Under the pieces are notes generated by a model. It saw only the letters and a list, made by a program, of their open reading frames with translations, did not search any database and was not told the origin of the DNA. Both the position numbers and the translations under genes were made by a program. DNA of 64,000 nucleotides, taken from contig WNKP01000002.1 in NCBI GenBank assembly GCA_009797885.1, positions 62,001-126,000 on the forward strand, given 5' to 3'. Positions 43,431-52,631 of the stretch are shown piece after piece (position 1 is the stretch's first letter; each line of letters starts with the position of its first letter). This DNA comes from Flavobacteriaceae bacterium GF1 (GTDB lineage Bacteria; Bacteroidota; Bacteroidia; Flavobacteriales; Flavobacteriaceae).

Positions 43431-45551
43431 ATGAAATTCCCAAAAAGTCAAACACTAGGGTATGAATCAATAATAAACGTAAAGGTGAAATACAAAATCA
43501 TAGCAATTTTTATGTGCATCTGCGTTTCAATGCTTTGTGCGCAAGTGGAACATGGACAAGTCAAGAAACAAATTGTGGATTATGTGGACCCCTTTATATG
43601 TACCGGCAGTGACCATGGCCAAACCGACCCGGCCGCTGCGGTTCCCTTTGGAATGGCCAAACCAGCACCCGATACCTATCCTATTGGACATTCGGGATAT
43701 GATTATGATGCCGACTACATTCTCGGTTTTTCCAATACGCGGTTTTCCGGGGTTGGTTGTCGCGGTGTAGGGGGCAACCTCAGGATATTGCCCTATTTAG
43801 GACCCAAGTCGTCCCATCCCAATCCCCAGATATATAAAAAGGAAACGGAAAGGGCGCAACCCGGTTACTATGCGGTGGAATTGGGCAATGGTATACAATG
43901 CGAACTGACCGCAACACGTCAGGTTGCATTTCACAAATACACCTTCCCCCAAAGCGGGTCTGCCGGAATTACCGTTGATCTGCAAAGTTCGCTCTCCAAA
44001 TTTTACTACGAAAAGCACCATCTGCAAAAAGATGGAGTACTGTTGGGTGAAGTGTCCGGTGCCAATGTCTGCGACAAAGGCAAGTATACTTTCTACTTTG
44101 CATTGGCTACTGATTCAGGAAATTTCGATGTCGAAGAAGAGGAAGCAAAGGTCATTTTCTCTTTTGATGTCGATTTAGGGCAAGAAGTCCAAGTATTGTG
44201 TGCCCTATCCACGGTGAGCAGTCAAAATGCCCTAAAAAACCTTCAACGTGTCCGTACTATGGATTTTGAAGAGGTGAAGGACCAGGCCCGCCAAGAATGG
44301 GCCAAAAACTTATCGGTAGTTAAGGTTCATACTGAAAATGCAGAGCATAAAAAGCTTTTTTACACCCATTTGTACCACGTGCTGCAAACCCCTTTTCAGA
44401 TTCAAGATGGGGATGGTTCCTTTAAGGGAAGCGACGGGGAAATCCATAAAACGGATAGGAGCAACCACTATCACGGATGGTCTGTTTGGGACACCTTTCG
44501 AACCAAGATGCCTTTATTGTCCTTGCTTTACCCAGAGCATTATAAAGACATGGTAAGTTCCATTGGAAAACTATATCAGCAGGGCAAGCCCGATTGGGCC
44601 ACGGAAAAGGAACCTTTTATCACCGTGCGGACAGAACATTCGAGCATAGTACTTTTGGAAGCCCTTCAGAAAGGACTGTTGCCCTTTGACCTCAAATCCA
44701 TTTATCCCAAGCTACTGGAGGAAGCCAAGAAACTTCCTTTTAAAACTCCGGACAATGTGCTGGAATCCAGTTACGATTTGTGGGCATTGTCGCAAATAGC
44801 AAGGGAACTTGGAAAGAAGGAGGATTACGGTATATACCTAAAAAAAGCCCTTCAATACCAAAATACTTGGAAGGATAAGTTTCGGAACATGGGTGACAAT
44901 TCCGATATCATGCACGGAGACGGGCTTTATGAGGGTACACTTTGGCAATACCGTTGGTTGGTACCCTATGATATAAAAGGCATCCAGAAGATGTTGGGAG
45001 GGAAAAAGGTGTTTGAGGAACAATTGGACTATTTTTTTGATAACGAGCTTTTTACTATTGGAAATCAGCCGGATATTCAAGTTCCGTATTTATATGTCTA
45101 CACCCGTTCACCATGGAAAACCCAAAAATTGGTGAACCGGTTGATGACCGAGAAAACCAACAACTGGTATGGTACCCATGAGAAATGGAAAACACCCAGT
45201 ACACGTAAAATATTTCAGGCCACCCCACATGGTTATATTCGGGAAATGGACGATGATGCGGGAACCATGTCAGCTTGGTTCGTCTGCTCGGCCATGGGTC
45301 TATATCCCGTATTTCCCGGAAGCACACAGTTGGCCTTGACGGCCCCATTATTTGAAAAAATAGCCATCAAGACCCCGGGGCAGCCTTTGCAAATAATGAC
45401 AAATGGATTTTCCGAAGAAAACATATTCATTCAAAAGGTAACTTGGAATGGAGACGAAATCAACTCAAGCTTAATAGACTTCAATCTCATTTCGAGAGGA
45501 GGGGTCCTGCAATTTGAACTTGGAAACAAACCTAAACCCAAAAAGGGGTAA
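43431..45551 (+). CDS. GH92 alpha-mannosidase-like enzyme with Gln at the catalytic-acid site
   Basis: A 706-residue secreted protein from the ATG after the hairpin. A longer frame from 43392 would start inside the hairpin and is rejected. A signal segment ends near MLCAQ. GH92 hallmarks are VDPFICTGSDHGQTDPAAAVPFGM, HYHGWSVWDTFR, and DDDAGTMSAWFVCSAMGLYPVFPGS with the base Asp residues. The catalytic acid, normally Glu in GNEP, is Gln546 here (IGNQPDIQVPYLY). In GH92 enzymes that hydrolyse mannose-1-phosphate diesters, this Gln is the known change, since a phosphate leaving group needs no proton. I predict a mannosyl-phosphate substrate. No lipobox was seen, so it is likely periplasmic. Confidence 0.88.
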   Translation: MKFPKSQTLGYESIINVKVKYKIIAIFMCICVSMLCAQVEHGQVKKQIVDYVDPFICTGSDHGQTDPAAAVPFGMAKPAPDTYPIGHSGYDYDADYILGFSNTRFSGVGCRGVGGNLRILPYLGPKSSHPNPQIYKKETERAQPGYYAVELGNGIQCELTATRQVAFHKYTFPQSGSAGITVDLQSSLSKFYYEKHHLQKDGVLLGEVSGANVCDKGKYTFYFALATDSGNFDVEEEEAKVIFSFDVDLGQEVQVLCALSTVSSQNALKNLQRVRTMDFEEVKDQARQEWAKNLSVVKVHTENAEHKKLFYTHLYHVLQTPFQIQDGDGSFKGSDGEIHKTDRSNHYHGWSVWDTFRTKMPLLSLLYPEHYKDMVSSIGKLYQQGKPDWATEKEPFITVRTEHSSIVLLEALQKGLLPFDLKSIYPKLLEEAKKLPFKTPDNVLESSYDLWALSQIARELGKKEDYGIYLKKALQYQNTWKDKFRNMGDNSDIMHGDGLYEGTLWQYRWLVPYDIKGIQKMLGGKKVFEEQLDYFFDNELFTIGNQPDIQVPYLYVYTRSPWKTQKLVNRLMTEKTNNWYGTHEKWKTPSTRKIFQATPHGYIREMDDDAGTMSAWFVCSAMGLYPVFPGSTQLALTAPLFEKIAIKTPGQPLQIMTNGFSEENIFIQKVTWNGDEINSSLIDFNLISRGGVLQFELGNKPKPKKG

Positions 45552-45562
45552 AACCTTTGATT

Positions 45563-47188
45563 ATGCTATTCAATTGTCGGTATTTATATTTTGAACTCAT
45601 TTTGTCAAGCCTACTCTTTCTTGGTTCCTGCAAAAAGGTCACAACGGAAGAAAAACCGCTTTCCAAGGAAATAGCCAAACAAACATATATAAAGAAAACC
45701 GACGACCTGGAGTATAAAGTTACCGAGTACGGCGTTGTTTCAGGTGGGAACACCCTAAATACATTGGCCTTACAAACTTTGATAGACCGGGTAAACCAAA
45801 CAGGTGGGGGAACTTTGGTATTTCCTGCGGGGCAGTACCTTTCGGGAAGTTTGGAAATGAAATCAAATGTAAGCCTTTATTTGAAGGAGGGAGCAGTGCT
45901 CTTGGGAAGCACCAATCCATATGATTATAAGGAAATGGCCATGGAGGGCAAACCGGAATCCCCCAAGAAAGATGACAATTCCCAAATGGCTTTTTTGGTC
46001 GCCTACAAGGCGAATGATTTCAAAATATATGGTAGGGGCAGGATTGATGGCCAGGGCAGGGAATTGGCCTTGGCCATAGACAGCCTTCACCACACTGGGG
46101 AGCGCATTGACCCAAAATACAATTACCGAAGAATGCGCCCCAATGAAACGGCCCGGCCCAAACTCTTTCGGTTCTCTGCCTGTAGGAATGTGGAGATTTT
46201 GGATTTGGATTTGTACAATGGTGCTTGCTGGGGACTTTCCTTTGAGCTTTGCGAAAACCTGAAGTTAGACCATCTAAAAGTGGTCAACAGGGCTTATTGG
46301 AACAATGACGGTATCGATATCACCGATTGTAAAAATGTACGGGTGACCCATTGCGATGTGGATTCGGCCGATGATGGTATTTGCCTAAAATCATATTACC
46401 CAAATCATTATAACGATAGTATATACATTGCCAATTGTACTGTAAAGAGCAGTGCCAGCGCACTAAAATTTGGAACCGCTTCCCATGGTGGATTTAAAAA
46501 TGTGACCATAGATAGTATTGAGGTTTTTGACACCTTTCGTTCTGCCATTGCCATAGAAAGTGTGGACGGGGGCGTAATAGAGAATATCAAGGTCTCCAAT
46601 ATTGTGGCCAAGAACACGGGCAACGCCATTTTTATCCGCCTAGGGCACAGAAGCGGAAAAACCCCCGGTAAAATAAAGAATGTCCATATAAAGGATATTA
46701 AAGTTCAGATTCCGTTTGGAAGACCCGATTTGGACTATGATATGAGAGGGCCTGCAGTGGACTTTTTTCACAATCCCATTCCCTCTTCCATAACGGGTAT
46801 TCCCGGGCACAAAGTTGAGGATATAACTATTGAAAATGTGGAGATCACCGCTCCGGGCAGGGCCTCAAAAGGCATGGCCTACATTCCACTGGGCAGATTG
46901 GACCAAGTGCCGGAAAAAATCAATGACTACCCGGAGTTTTCCATGTTCGGGGAACTTCCCGCCTGGGGGTTCTATGTAAGGCACGTAAAGGACATCACCT
47001 TTAAAAATGTGACATTACAATTGGATGACGAAGATTACCGTCCCAGCTATATCTTTGATGATGTGGAAAGGGTACATCTCGACAATATTACCATCCCTCC
47101 TGCGGCACATAAACAAATTGTGTTAAAGAAAGCGGTGGGAGTTAAGAATGATGCCCGTTTGGATAATACCATTAAAAAAATTGATTAG
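45563..47188 (+). CDS. GH28-family (polygalacturonase-like) lipoprotein
   Basis: A 541-residue right-handed beta-helix protein with lipobox FLGSC. The ATG at 45563 is preferred to a TTG at 45557. The N-terminal part YGVVSGGNTLNTLALQTLIDRVNQTGGGTLVFPAG is the usual GH28/pectate start. The catalytic motifs are WNNDGIDI, DSADDGICLKS and GTASHGG (NxD, DD and a variant of GHG). GH28 enzymes cleave alpha-linked galacturonic acid and sometimes other uronic or deoxy sugars. In an inositol-glycan locus it might act on a uronic acid linked to inositol, as in GIPC head groups, but this is inference. It starts 11 bp after the GH92 gene. Confidence 0.88.
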   Translation: MLFNCRYLYFELILSSLLFLGSCKKVTTEEKPLSKEIAKQTYIKKTDDLEYKVTEYGVVSGGNTLNTLALQTLIDRVNQTGGGTLVFPAGQYLSGSLEMKSNVSLYLKEGAVLLGSTNPYDYKEMAMEGKPESPKKDDNSQMAFLVAYKANDFKIYGRGRIDGQGRELALAIDSLHHTGERIDPKYNYRRMRPNETARPKLFRFSACRNVEILDLDLYNGACWGLSFELCENLKLDHLKVVNRAYWNNDGIDITDCKNVRVTHCDVDSADDGICLKSYYPNHYNDSIYIANCTVKSSASALKFGTASHGGFKNVTIDSIEVFDTFRSAIAIESVDGGVIENIKVSNIVAKNTGNAIFIRLGHRSGKTPGKIKNVHIKDIKVQIPFGRPDLDYDMRGPAVDFFHNPIPSSITGIPGHKVEDITIENVEITAPGRASKGMAYIPLGRLDQVPEKINDYPEFSMFGELPAWGFYVRHVKDITFKNVTLQLDDEDYRPSYIFDDVERVHLDNITIPPAAHKQIVLKKAVGVKNDARLDNTIKKID

Positions 47189-47241
47189 ACCAGGGTTTGG
47201 TGACTTTAAGATTTACCGGTTCTTGTTGATAGGAAGTTATT

Positions 47242-49578
47242 ATGAAGGATATCTTTTGCAAGGCTAGATTAAAAACCCATCATAGGATGGCCATGGTAAG
47301 TGTGGTCCTTTTTTTGGTGCTGGGTTGTGAAACGACGATCAATACCTCCCAAAAGTCGTTGGTCACTTACGTCAATCCCCTTATTGGCACGGCACCTGCC
47401 ACTACTATAAGTGCCTTAAAACATGGGCATGGCAAAGAGAACAACGCCCAAGTGGTGCCTTATGTGACCGTACCTTTTGGAATGACCAACTGGACACCCC
47501 AGACAAAGATGACCGAGACCAAATGTCATGCCCCCTACTATTATACCGATTCCATTATCCAGGGATTTAGGGGAAGTCATTGGCTCAGCGGCTCCTGCGT
47601 TCAGGATTACGGCAGTATGACGATTATGCCCATTTCAGGGAATCTTAAATGCCTTCCTGAGGAAAGGGGATCCAAGTTTTCCCATAAAAAAGAAAGGGCC
47701 ACTCCTTTTGTCTATGAAGTAGAGTTGGAAGACTATGACGTGACTGTTGAAATGACGGCCACCAAACGCTCCGGTTTTTTCAAATTTACGTATAACAAAC
47801 AGGGAGAAGCCCATGTGGTGGTAAATCCCAACAGTGATGAAGGGGAAGGTTTTGTGCAGATTTTGCCCGAATCCAATGAAATTGTGGGGTACAACCCCGT
47901 ACATCGTATTTATCAGGGATGGGGTGAACCTGCAGGCTTTAGCGGATATTTTGTAGTTCGATTCGCCCGAAGTTTTGAAAGCTACGGGGTGTACCGCCAG
48001 AATAAAATCCTGGAAAAGACAATTGAAATTTCCAATCAAAAAAACAGTGGGGGCTATGCTTCCTTTAAAGTGAAACAAGGCGAGACCATTGAAGCCGTGG
48101 TGGGCACTTCTTTTACCAGCATTGCCCAGGCCAGGAAAAACCTGGAGCGCGAAACGCGGCATTTGAACTTTGAATCGGCCAAGGCCAACCTAAAAACCAC
48201 TTGGGAAAACCTATTGGCAAAGGTCAAGGTGGAGGGTGGTAGCGAAGAAGACAAAATCATATTTTATACTGCATTGTATCACAGCTATTTACAGCCCAGA
48301 ATTTTTAATGATGTGGACGGCACATATAGAAGTTTTGCAGGTGGGGAACAGTTGCACAATACCGGAGGAGGCGACTATTTCACAGATTTCTCCATGTGGG
48401 ATACCTACAGGGCATCGCATCCACTGTTCAATTTGCTTACCCCCTCCGCAAATGCACAGATGATGAACAGTTTGTTCCTTATGGCCGAACAGGGCGGTTG
48501 GCTTCCCATTTTTCCCTGTTGGAATCACTATACCTCGGCTATGATCGGTGACCATGTGATAGCCACCGTGGGCGATGCCTATGTCAAGGGAGTGATTGAC
48601 CTCACGGATCAACAATATGCCTATCTCCTAAAAAATGCCTTTAAATCGCCAAAAGATTTTAAAGCGTACAAACAAGGAAAAGGGCGCCGAGCCTTGGAAT
48701 CCTACCTTAACTACGGTTATGTGCCGTTGGAGGATTCGGTGGAGGAATCCTTCCATACAAACGAACAGGTATCGAGAACCCTGGAATATGCCTTTGACGA
48801 CTTTGCACTGAGCCGTGTCGCGAAAAAGAAAGGGGACAAAAAAAATATGGAAATTTTGACCGAACGGGCCAGGAACTATCGCCATGTCTATAGCGTGCAG
48901 GATTCCTGTGTCCGGGGCAAGTATGCCAATGGAAACTTTATTGCGGATTTTGACAAGTATGTGCGACAACCCTTTATCACCGAGGGAACACCCTACCAAT
49001 ACACCTGGTATGTTCCCCATGATGTACATGGCCTTGTGGAGCTTATGGGGGGTGAAAAAGGGTTCAACCAAAATCTGGACAATTTTCATAGAACGGGTCA
49101 GTATTGGCATGGCAACGAGCCGGGACACCAAATTCCCTTTTTGTACAACTTTTCAGGGGAGTCTTGGAAAACCCAGGAACTGGTGAATCATATCATGAAA
49201 ACGGAATACAGCAGCGAAGTGGGGGGGCTAAGCGGCAATGACGATGCCGGGCAGATGTCGGCCTGGTACGTTTTTGCGGCCCTGGGGTTTTATCCTGTGG
49301 CACCTTCCGTACCGGAGTACGTGATTTCCGGGCCACATTTTGATAAGATCACTATGGCATTGGAGAATGGCAAAGAGTTGATAATCGAAGCTCCGGGAGC
49401 ATCAAAAGGCAAAAAATATATTCAATCGCTTAAGGTAAACGGTGTTCCAATCACCAAAAATTACTTGAACCATTTTGATATGACGGATGGGGGAGTACTC
49501 CATTTTGAAATGGGGGAACAGCCCAATAAAAACTGGGGAGCCCGGAAAGAAGATAGACCGTTTTCCCTGACCGATTAA
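47242..49578 (+). CDS. GH92 exo-alpha-mannosidase lipoprotein
   Basis: A 778-residue lipoprotein with lipobox LVLGC at Cys29. GH92 motifs are YVNPLIGTAPATT, VPYVTVPFGMTNWTPQT, FSMWDTYRASHPLFNLL, YWHGNEPGHQIPFLYNF with the catalytic acid Glu626, and GNDDAGQMSAWYVFAALGFYPVAPS with the base Asp residues. The calcium-dependent inverting mechanism is known for the family. It therefore differs from the first GH92 and should remove ordinary alpha-mannose, with linkage not set by the visible motifs. It lies 53 bp after the GH28 gene, before the PI-PLC-like gene. Confidence 0.94.
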   Translation: MKDIFCKARLKTHHRMAMVSVVLFLVLGCETTINTSQKSLVTYVNPLIGTAPATTISALKHGHGKENNAQVVPYVTVPFGMTNWTPQTKMTETKCHAPYYYTDSIIQGFRGSHWLSGSCVQDYGSMTIMPISGNLKCLPEERGSKFSHKKERATPFVYEVELEDYDVTVEMTATKRSGFFKFTYNKQGEAHVVVNPNSDEGEGFVQILPESNEIVGYNPVHRIYQGWGEPAGFSGYFVVRFARSFESYGVYRQNKILEKTIEISNQKNSGGYASFKVKQGETIEAVVGTSFTSIAQARKNLERETRHLNFESAKANLKTTWENLLAKVKVEGGSEEDKIIFYTALYHSYLQPRIFNDVDGTYRSFAGGEQLHNTGGGDYFTDFSMWDTYRASHPLFNLLTPSANAQMMNSLFLMAEQGGWLPIFPCWNHYTSAMIGDHVIATVGDAYVKGVIDLTDQQYAYLLKNAFKSPKDFKAYKQGKGRRALESYLNYGYVPLEDSVEESFHTNEQVSRTLEYAFDDFALSRVAKKKGDKKNMEILTERARNYRHVYSVQDSCVRGKYANGNFIADFDKYVRQPFITEGTPYQYTWYVPHDVHGLVELMGGEKGFNQNLDNFHRTGQYWHGNEPGHQIPFLYNFSGESWKTQELVNHIMKTEYSSEVGGLSGNDDAGQMSAWYVFAALGFYPVAPSVPEYVISGPHFDKITMALENGKELIIEAPGASKGKKYIQSLKVNGVPITKNYLNHFDMTDGGVLHFEMGEQPNKNWGARKEDRPFSLTD

Positions 49579-49591
49579 AAACACAGGCAGT

Positions 49592-50662
49592 GTGAAACCA
49601 AAGACAAACCGTATGATATTGCAATGGGCCCTAATTGTTCTACTGATGGCCTGTTCACGGGAAGAACCTCTTAAATGGAACCAAATCCAGGTAATAGGCA
49701 GCCACAATAGCTATAAAATTGCTATTGAGGAGCCATTGTTGCAATATCTGCGGATAAAGGATAGCAGTGCTGCAATGAGCCTGCAATATGAACATCCTCC
49801 ATTACGAACACAATTGGATTTGGGACTAAGGAATTTAGAGCTGGATGTATTTCATGATCCCATTGGTGGCCGTTATGCCCATCCCAAGGGGCTGGGTATT
49901 GTTCAGGGCATGGGAGTACTCCCGATACCATTCGATTTGAAAAAGGACTTACTCCGACCGGGTCTAAAAATGTTCCATATCCAGGACATCGATTTTAGAA
50001 GCCATCACCTTCTTTTCAAAAATGGATTGGTCGCCATTAAAAAATGGAGTACTGAACATCCAGATCATACCCCGATCGTTATTCTGATCAATGCCAAGGA
50101 CCAAACAGTGGATGGGACGACCAAACCCTTACCTTTTTCAAAAAATGCATTGGATAGTTTGGACCAAGAAATCAGAAGCGTGTTTAAAGATGAAGATTTG
50201 ATCACCCCGGATTTTGTAAGGCGTAACCATCCAACTTTGGAAGAAGCCGTATTGCAATCGGGATGGCCCGATCTTGACGAGGTCAGAGGCCGCATCTTGT
50301 TTGTTTTGGATGAAAATGAAGAGAAAATTGATCGATATCTGCAAGGTTTCCCAAACCTGCACAAAGCCGCTATGTTTGTCAATAGCAAGGAAGGAAACCC
50401 GGAGGCCGGTTTTCGAATTGTCAATGATCCGGTTCGCAATTTTGAATATATCGGGAATCTGATCCAAAAAGGCTATATGGTCAGGACGCGTGCAGATGCA
50501 GGTACAAAAGAAGCCAGAAACCTGGATTACACAAGGTTCCAAAAGGCCAAAGCCTCTGGTGCACAAGTGATTTCCACAGATTATTATATTCCTACGACCC
50601 TGTTTTCCTCTGGTTTTCAGGTGATTTTTGATGATGGAGCCTATGAACGTGTTAAAGAGTAA
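49592..50662 (+). CDS. PI-PLC-like phosphodiesterase lipoprotein (Ca2+-dependent PI-PLC-C1 type)
   Basis: A 356-residue TIM-barrel phosphodiesterase. The GTG start is preferred because it supplies a basic n-region (KPKTNR) before the lipobox LLMAC. Catalytic blocks are IQVIGSHNSYKI (first His), LRNLELDVFHDP (metal ligands and second His region), GLKMFHIQDIDFRSHHLLF and VILINAKD. Relatives cleave the phosphodiester of phosphatidylinositol or similar lipids to diacylglycerol or ceramide and inositol (cyclic) phosphate. Here it would release the inositol-phosphate head group of a glycolipid such as GPI or GIPC at the cell surface. The next gene is a phosphoesterase. Confidence 0.88.
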   Translation: MKPKTNRMILQWALIVLLMACSREEPLKWNQIQVIGSHNSYKIAIEEPLLQYLRIKDSSAAMSLQYEHPPLRTQLDLGLRNLELDVFHDPIGGRYAHPKGLGIVQGMGVLPIPFDLKKDLLRPGLKMFHIQDIDFRSHHLLFKNGLVAIKKWSTEHPDHTPIVILINAKDQTVDGTTKPLPFSKNALDSLDQEIRSVFKDEDLITPDFVRRNHPTLEEAVLQSGWPDLDEVRGRILFVLDENEEKIDRYLQGFPNLHKAAMFVNSKEGNPEAGFRIVNDPVRNFEYIGNLIQKGYMVRTRADAGTKEARNLDYTRFQKAKASGAQVISTDYYIPTTLFSSGFQVIFDDGAYERVKE

Positions 50663-50678
50663 GCTGGTAGTACCCATT

Positions 50679-52589
50679 TTGGAAAACCTAAAAACTGGTA
50701 AAATGGTTCAAATAGGTTGCATATTGTGTCTTATTGGATGTTTATCCGCCTGTGGGGAAAGACAGGTAATGTCAACGGACCCCATCAAAATTGCTTTTAT
50801 GGCGGATGTTCATTTACATGACATTTATGGGACTTTTGGTGACATTGATTATTCCGGGGTCAAAAACCCTATGACCGGAAAATACAACACCATAAGAACC
50901 ATGGGGGCACAGTTGCGGTCCACCCGCCTCTTTAATGAAAACTATTTTGCATTTTTGGCGGCTTTGGATGATGCGGTTGAACGTGGCGTGTCCTATGTAG
51001 TGCTGCCCGGTGACTTTAGTGATGATGGACAACCCCTAAATATTAGGGCCGTACGGCAAATTTTGGATGATTATTCCCAGCAATATAACCTCTCTTTTTT
51101 TGCCATCACCGGAAACCATGACCCCGTAAGGCCCTTTGCCATGCCGGCAGGTAAAATGGACTTTCTGGGAAATGGAGGTCGGGAACAGGCCATTGTGAGT
51201 CGGTTGGAACTGGCCAGGGAAAGTGCCACTGATCTTTTGCCCATTGTAACTGCTGATATTCAAACAATGGGCTATGAAGGGGTGTTGTCCGCATTGAAAA
51301 ATTATGGATTTTCCCCCAAGGATGATTATCTGTACTGGGAAACCCCTTTTTCAGAGTATACTCCTGAAACCTATTCCTATGAAAAGGCATTACCATTGGC
51401 AACCTTGGAAAACAGAACCTACACCATTTCATCCCATGGGACAAAAATTCCGGATGCAAGCTATTTGGTGGAGCCCATGGAAGGGTTATGGTTATTGGCC
51501 TTGGACGGTAATGTTTACATTCCCAAGGATGAAGCGAAAAACTCCCCTTCAAATCCCAAATACTACGGCAGTGCCAGTATTGGCTATAATCAGGTAATCA
51601 CCCATAAAGGGCATTTGATTCCGTGGGTTAAAAAAGTCGTTACCATGGCCAAAAAGCAGGAAAAGGTGCTTATCGCATTCAGCCATTATCCCATGGTTGA
51701 CTTTAACGACAATGCCACTATTGAAATGATCAAAGTGTTTGGGGAAAACGCGTTCCAGTTGCATCGTGTTCCTTCGGAGTCCATCGCACAGGGATTTGCA
51801 GAGGCCGGATTGCAAATCCATTTTGGGGGACATATGCATATCAATGATACGGGAATTGAGACCACCAAAACGGGCAATACATTGGTCAATGTTCAGGTTC
51901 CTTCCCTGGCAGCCTATTGTCCTGCCTATAAAATAGCCACCTTAAGATCGCCCACAGAAATAGAGGTAGAGACCATTCGGATGGACACGGTTCCAAATTT
52001 TCAGGAACTTTTTCCGCTCTATAAAATGGAACATGCCTATTTGAAAGCGTCCCTGGCCCAAGATATTTGGGATGCCGAAATTCTTTCCTCAGCTACCTAT
52101 GGGGATTTTACCGAATGGCATTTAAGGGAACTGGTGCGGTTGCGGTTTTTGAAAAATGATTGGCCAAAAGAGTCCAAAAACCTGCTCTTGTCCCTAAATG
52201 GCGCAGAGTTATGGGTTGCCGCCAAAATGGATTCAAATTTGTTTGTACACGGTGAAATTTTGGATAAAGCCACCCTGGATCGTATGTTGGCCAAGGCCAT
52301 GCATGAAGATAGGACAATGCCATGGGATCAATTGCGGTCATGGATCGGTTTTGACCTAATTGTGGATTTTTATAAGATCCGAAACGGAGATGAATTGGCT
52401 TTGACCAATATTGACCGGAATCGATTACAACAATATTTGGAAGTGTTGGGTAGATTCCAATCCGAGGAGGAGGGGCCTCAAAAAAGGATTGGGGATTTTG
52501 CAAGGATATTTGGCAAAATGCTACAGGGGGTGCCCTCCGATCACTTTAGGGTAGATCTGGAAAAAGGGCAGGTAATCCGGGTTGAGTGA
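50679..52589 (+). CDS. Calcineurin-like phosphoesterase lipoprotein
   Basis: A dimetal phosphoesterase of about 636 residues. Metal motifs are AFMADVHLHD, LPGDFSDDGQP, ITGNHDP, AFSHYPMVD and HFGGHMHI. The lipobox is LSAC. The TTG at 50679 gives a 24-residue lipoprotein signal with basic n-region; ATG codons at 50643 and 50703 are alternatives. The C-terminal 200 residues are helical and not recognised. Following a PI-PLC-like enzyme, a natural job is removal of phosphate from inositol phosphate or a glycan phosphate. The substrate is not proven. Confidence 0.88.
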   Translation: MENLKTGKMVQIGCILCLIGCLSACGERQVMSTDPIKIAFMADVHLHDIYGTFGDIDYSGVKNPMTGKYNTIRTMGAQLRSTRLFNENYFAFLAALDDAVERGVSYVVLPGDFSDDGQPLNIRAVRQILDDYSQQYNLSFFAITGNHDPVRPFAMPAGKMDFLGNGGREQAIVSRLELARESATDLLPIVTADIQTMGYEGVLSALKNYGFSPKDDYLYWETPFSEYTPETYSYEKALPLATLENRTYTISSHGTKIPDASYLVEPMEGLWLLALDGNVYIPKDEAKNSPSNPKYYGSASIGYNQVITHKGHLIPWVKKVVTMAKKQEKVLIAFSHYPMVDFNDNATIEMIKVFGENAFQLHRVPSESIAQGFAEAGLQIHFGGHMHINDTGIETTKTGNTLVNVQVPSLAAYCPAYKIATLRSPTEIEVETIRMDTVPNFQELFPLYKMEHAYLKASLAQDIWDAEILSSATYGDFTEWHLRELVRLRFLKNDWPKESKNLLLSLNGAELWVAAKMDSNLFVHGEILDKATLDRMLAKAMHEDRTMPWDQLRSWIGFDLIVDFYKIRNGDELALTNIDRNRLQQYLEVLGRFQSEEEGPQKRIGDFARIFGKMLQGVPSDHFRVDLEKGQVIRVE

Positions 52590-52631
52590 CAATTTGAATC
52601 AAAATGACCATTATTGTAGCTTTATAGTACA

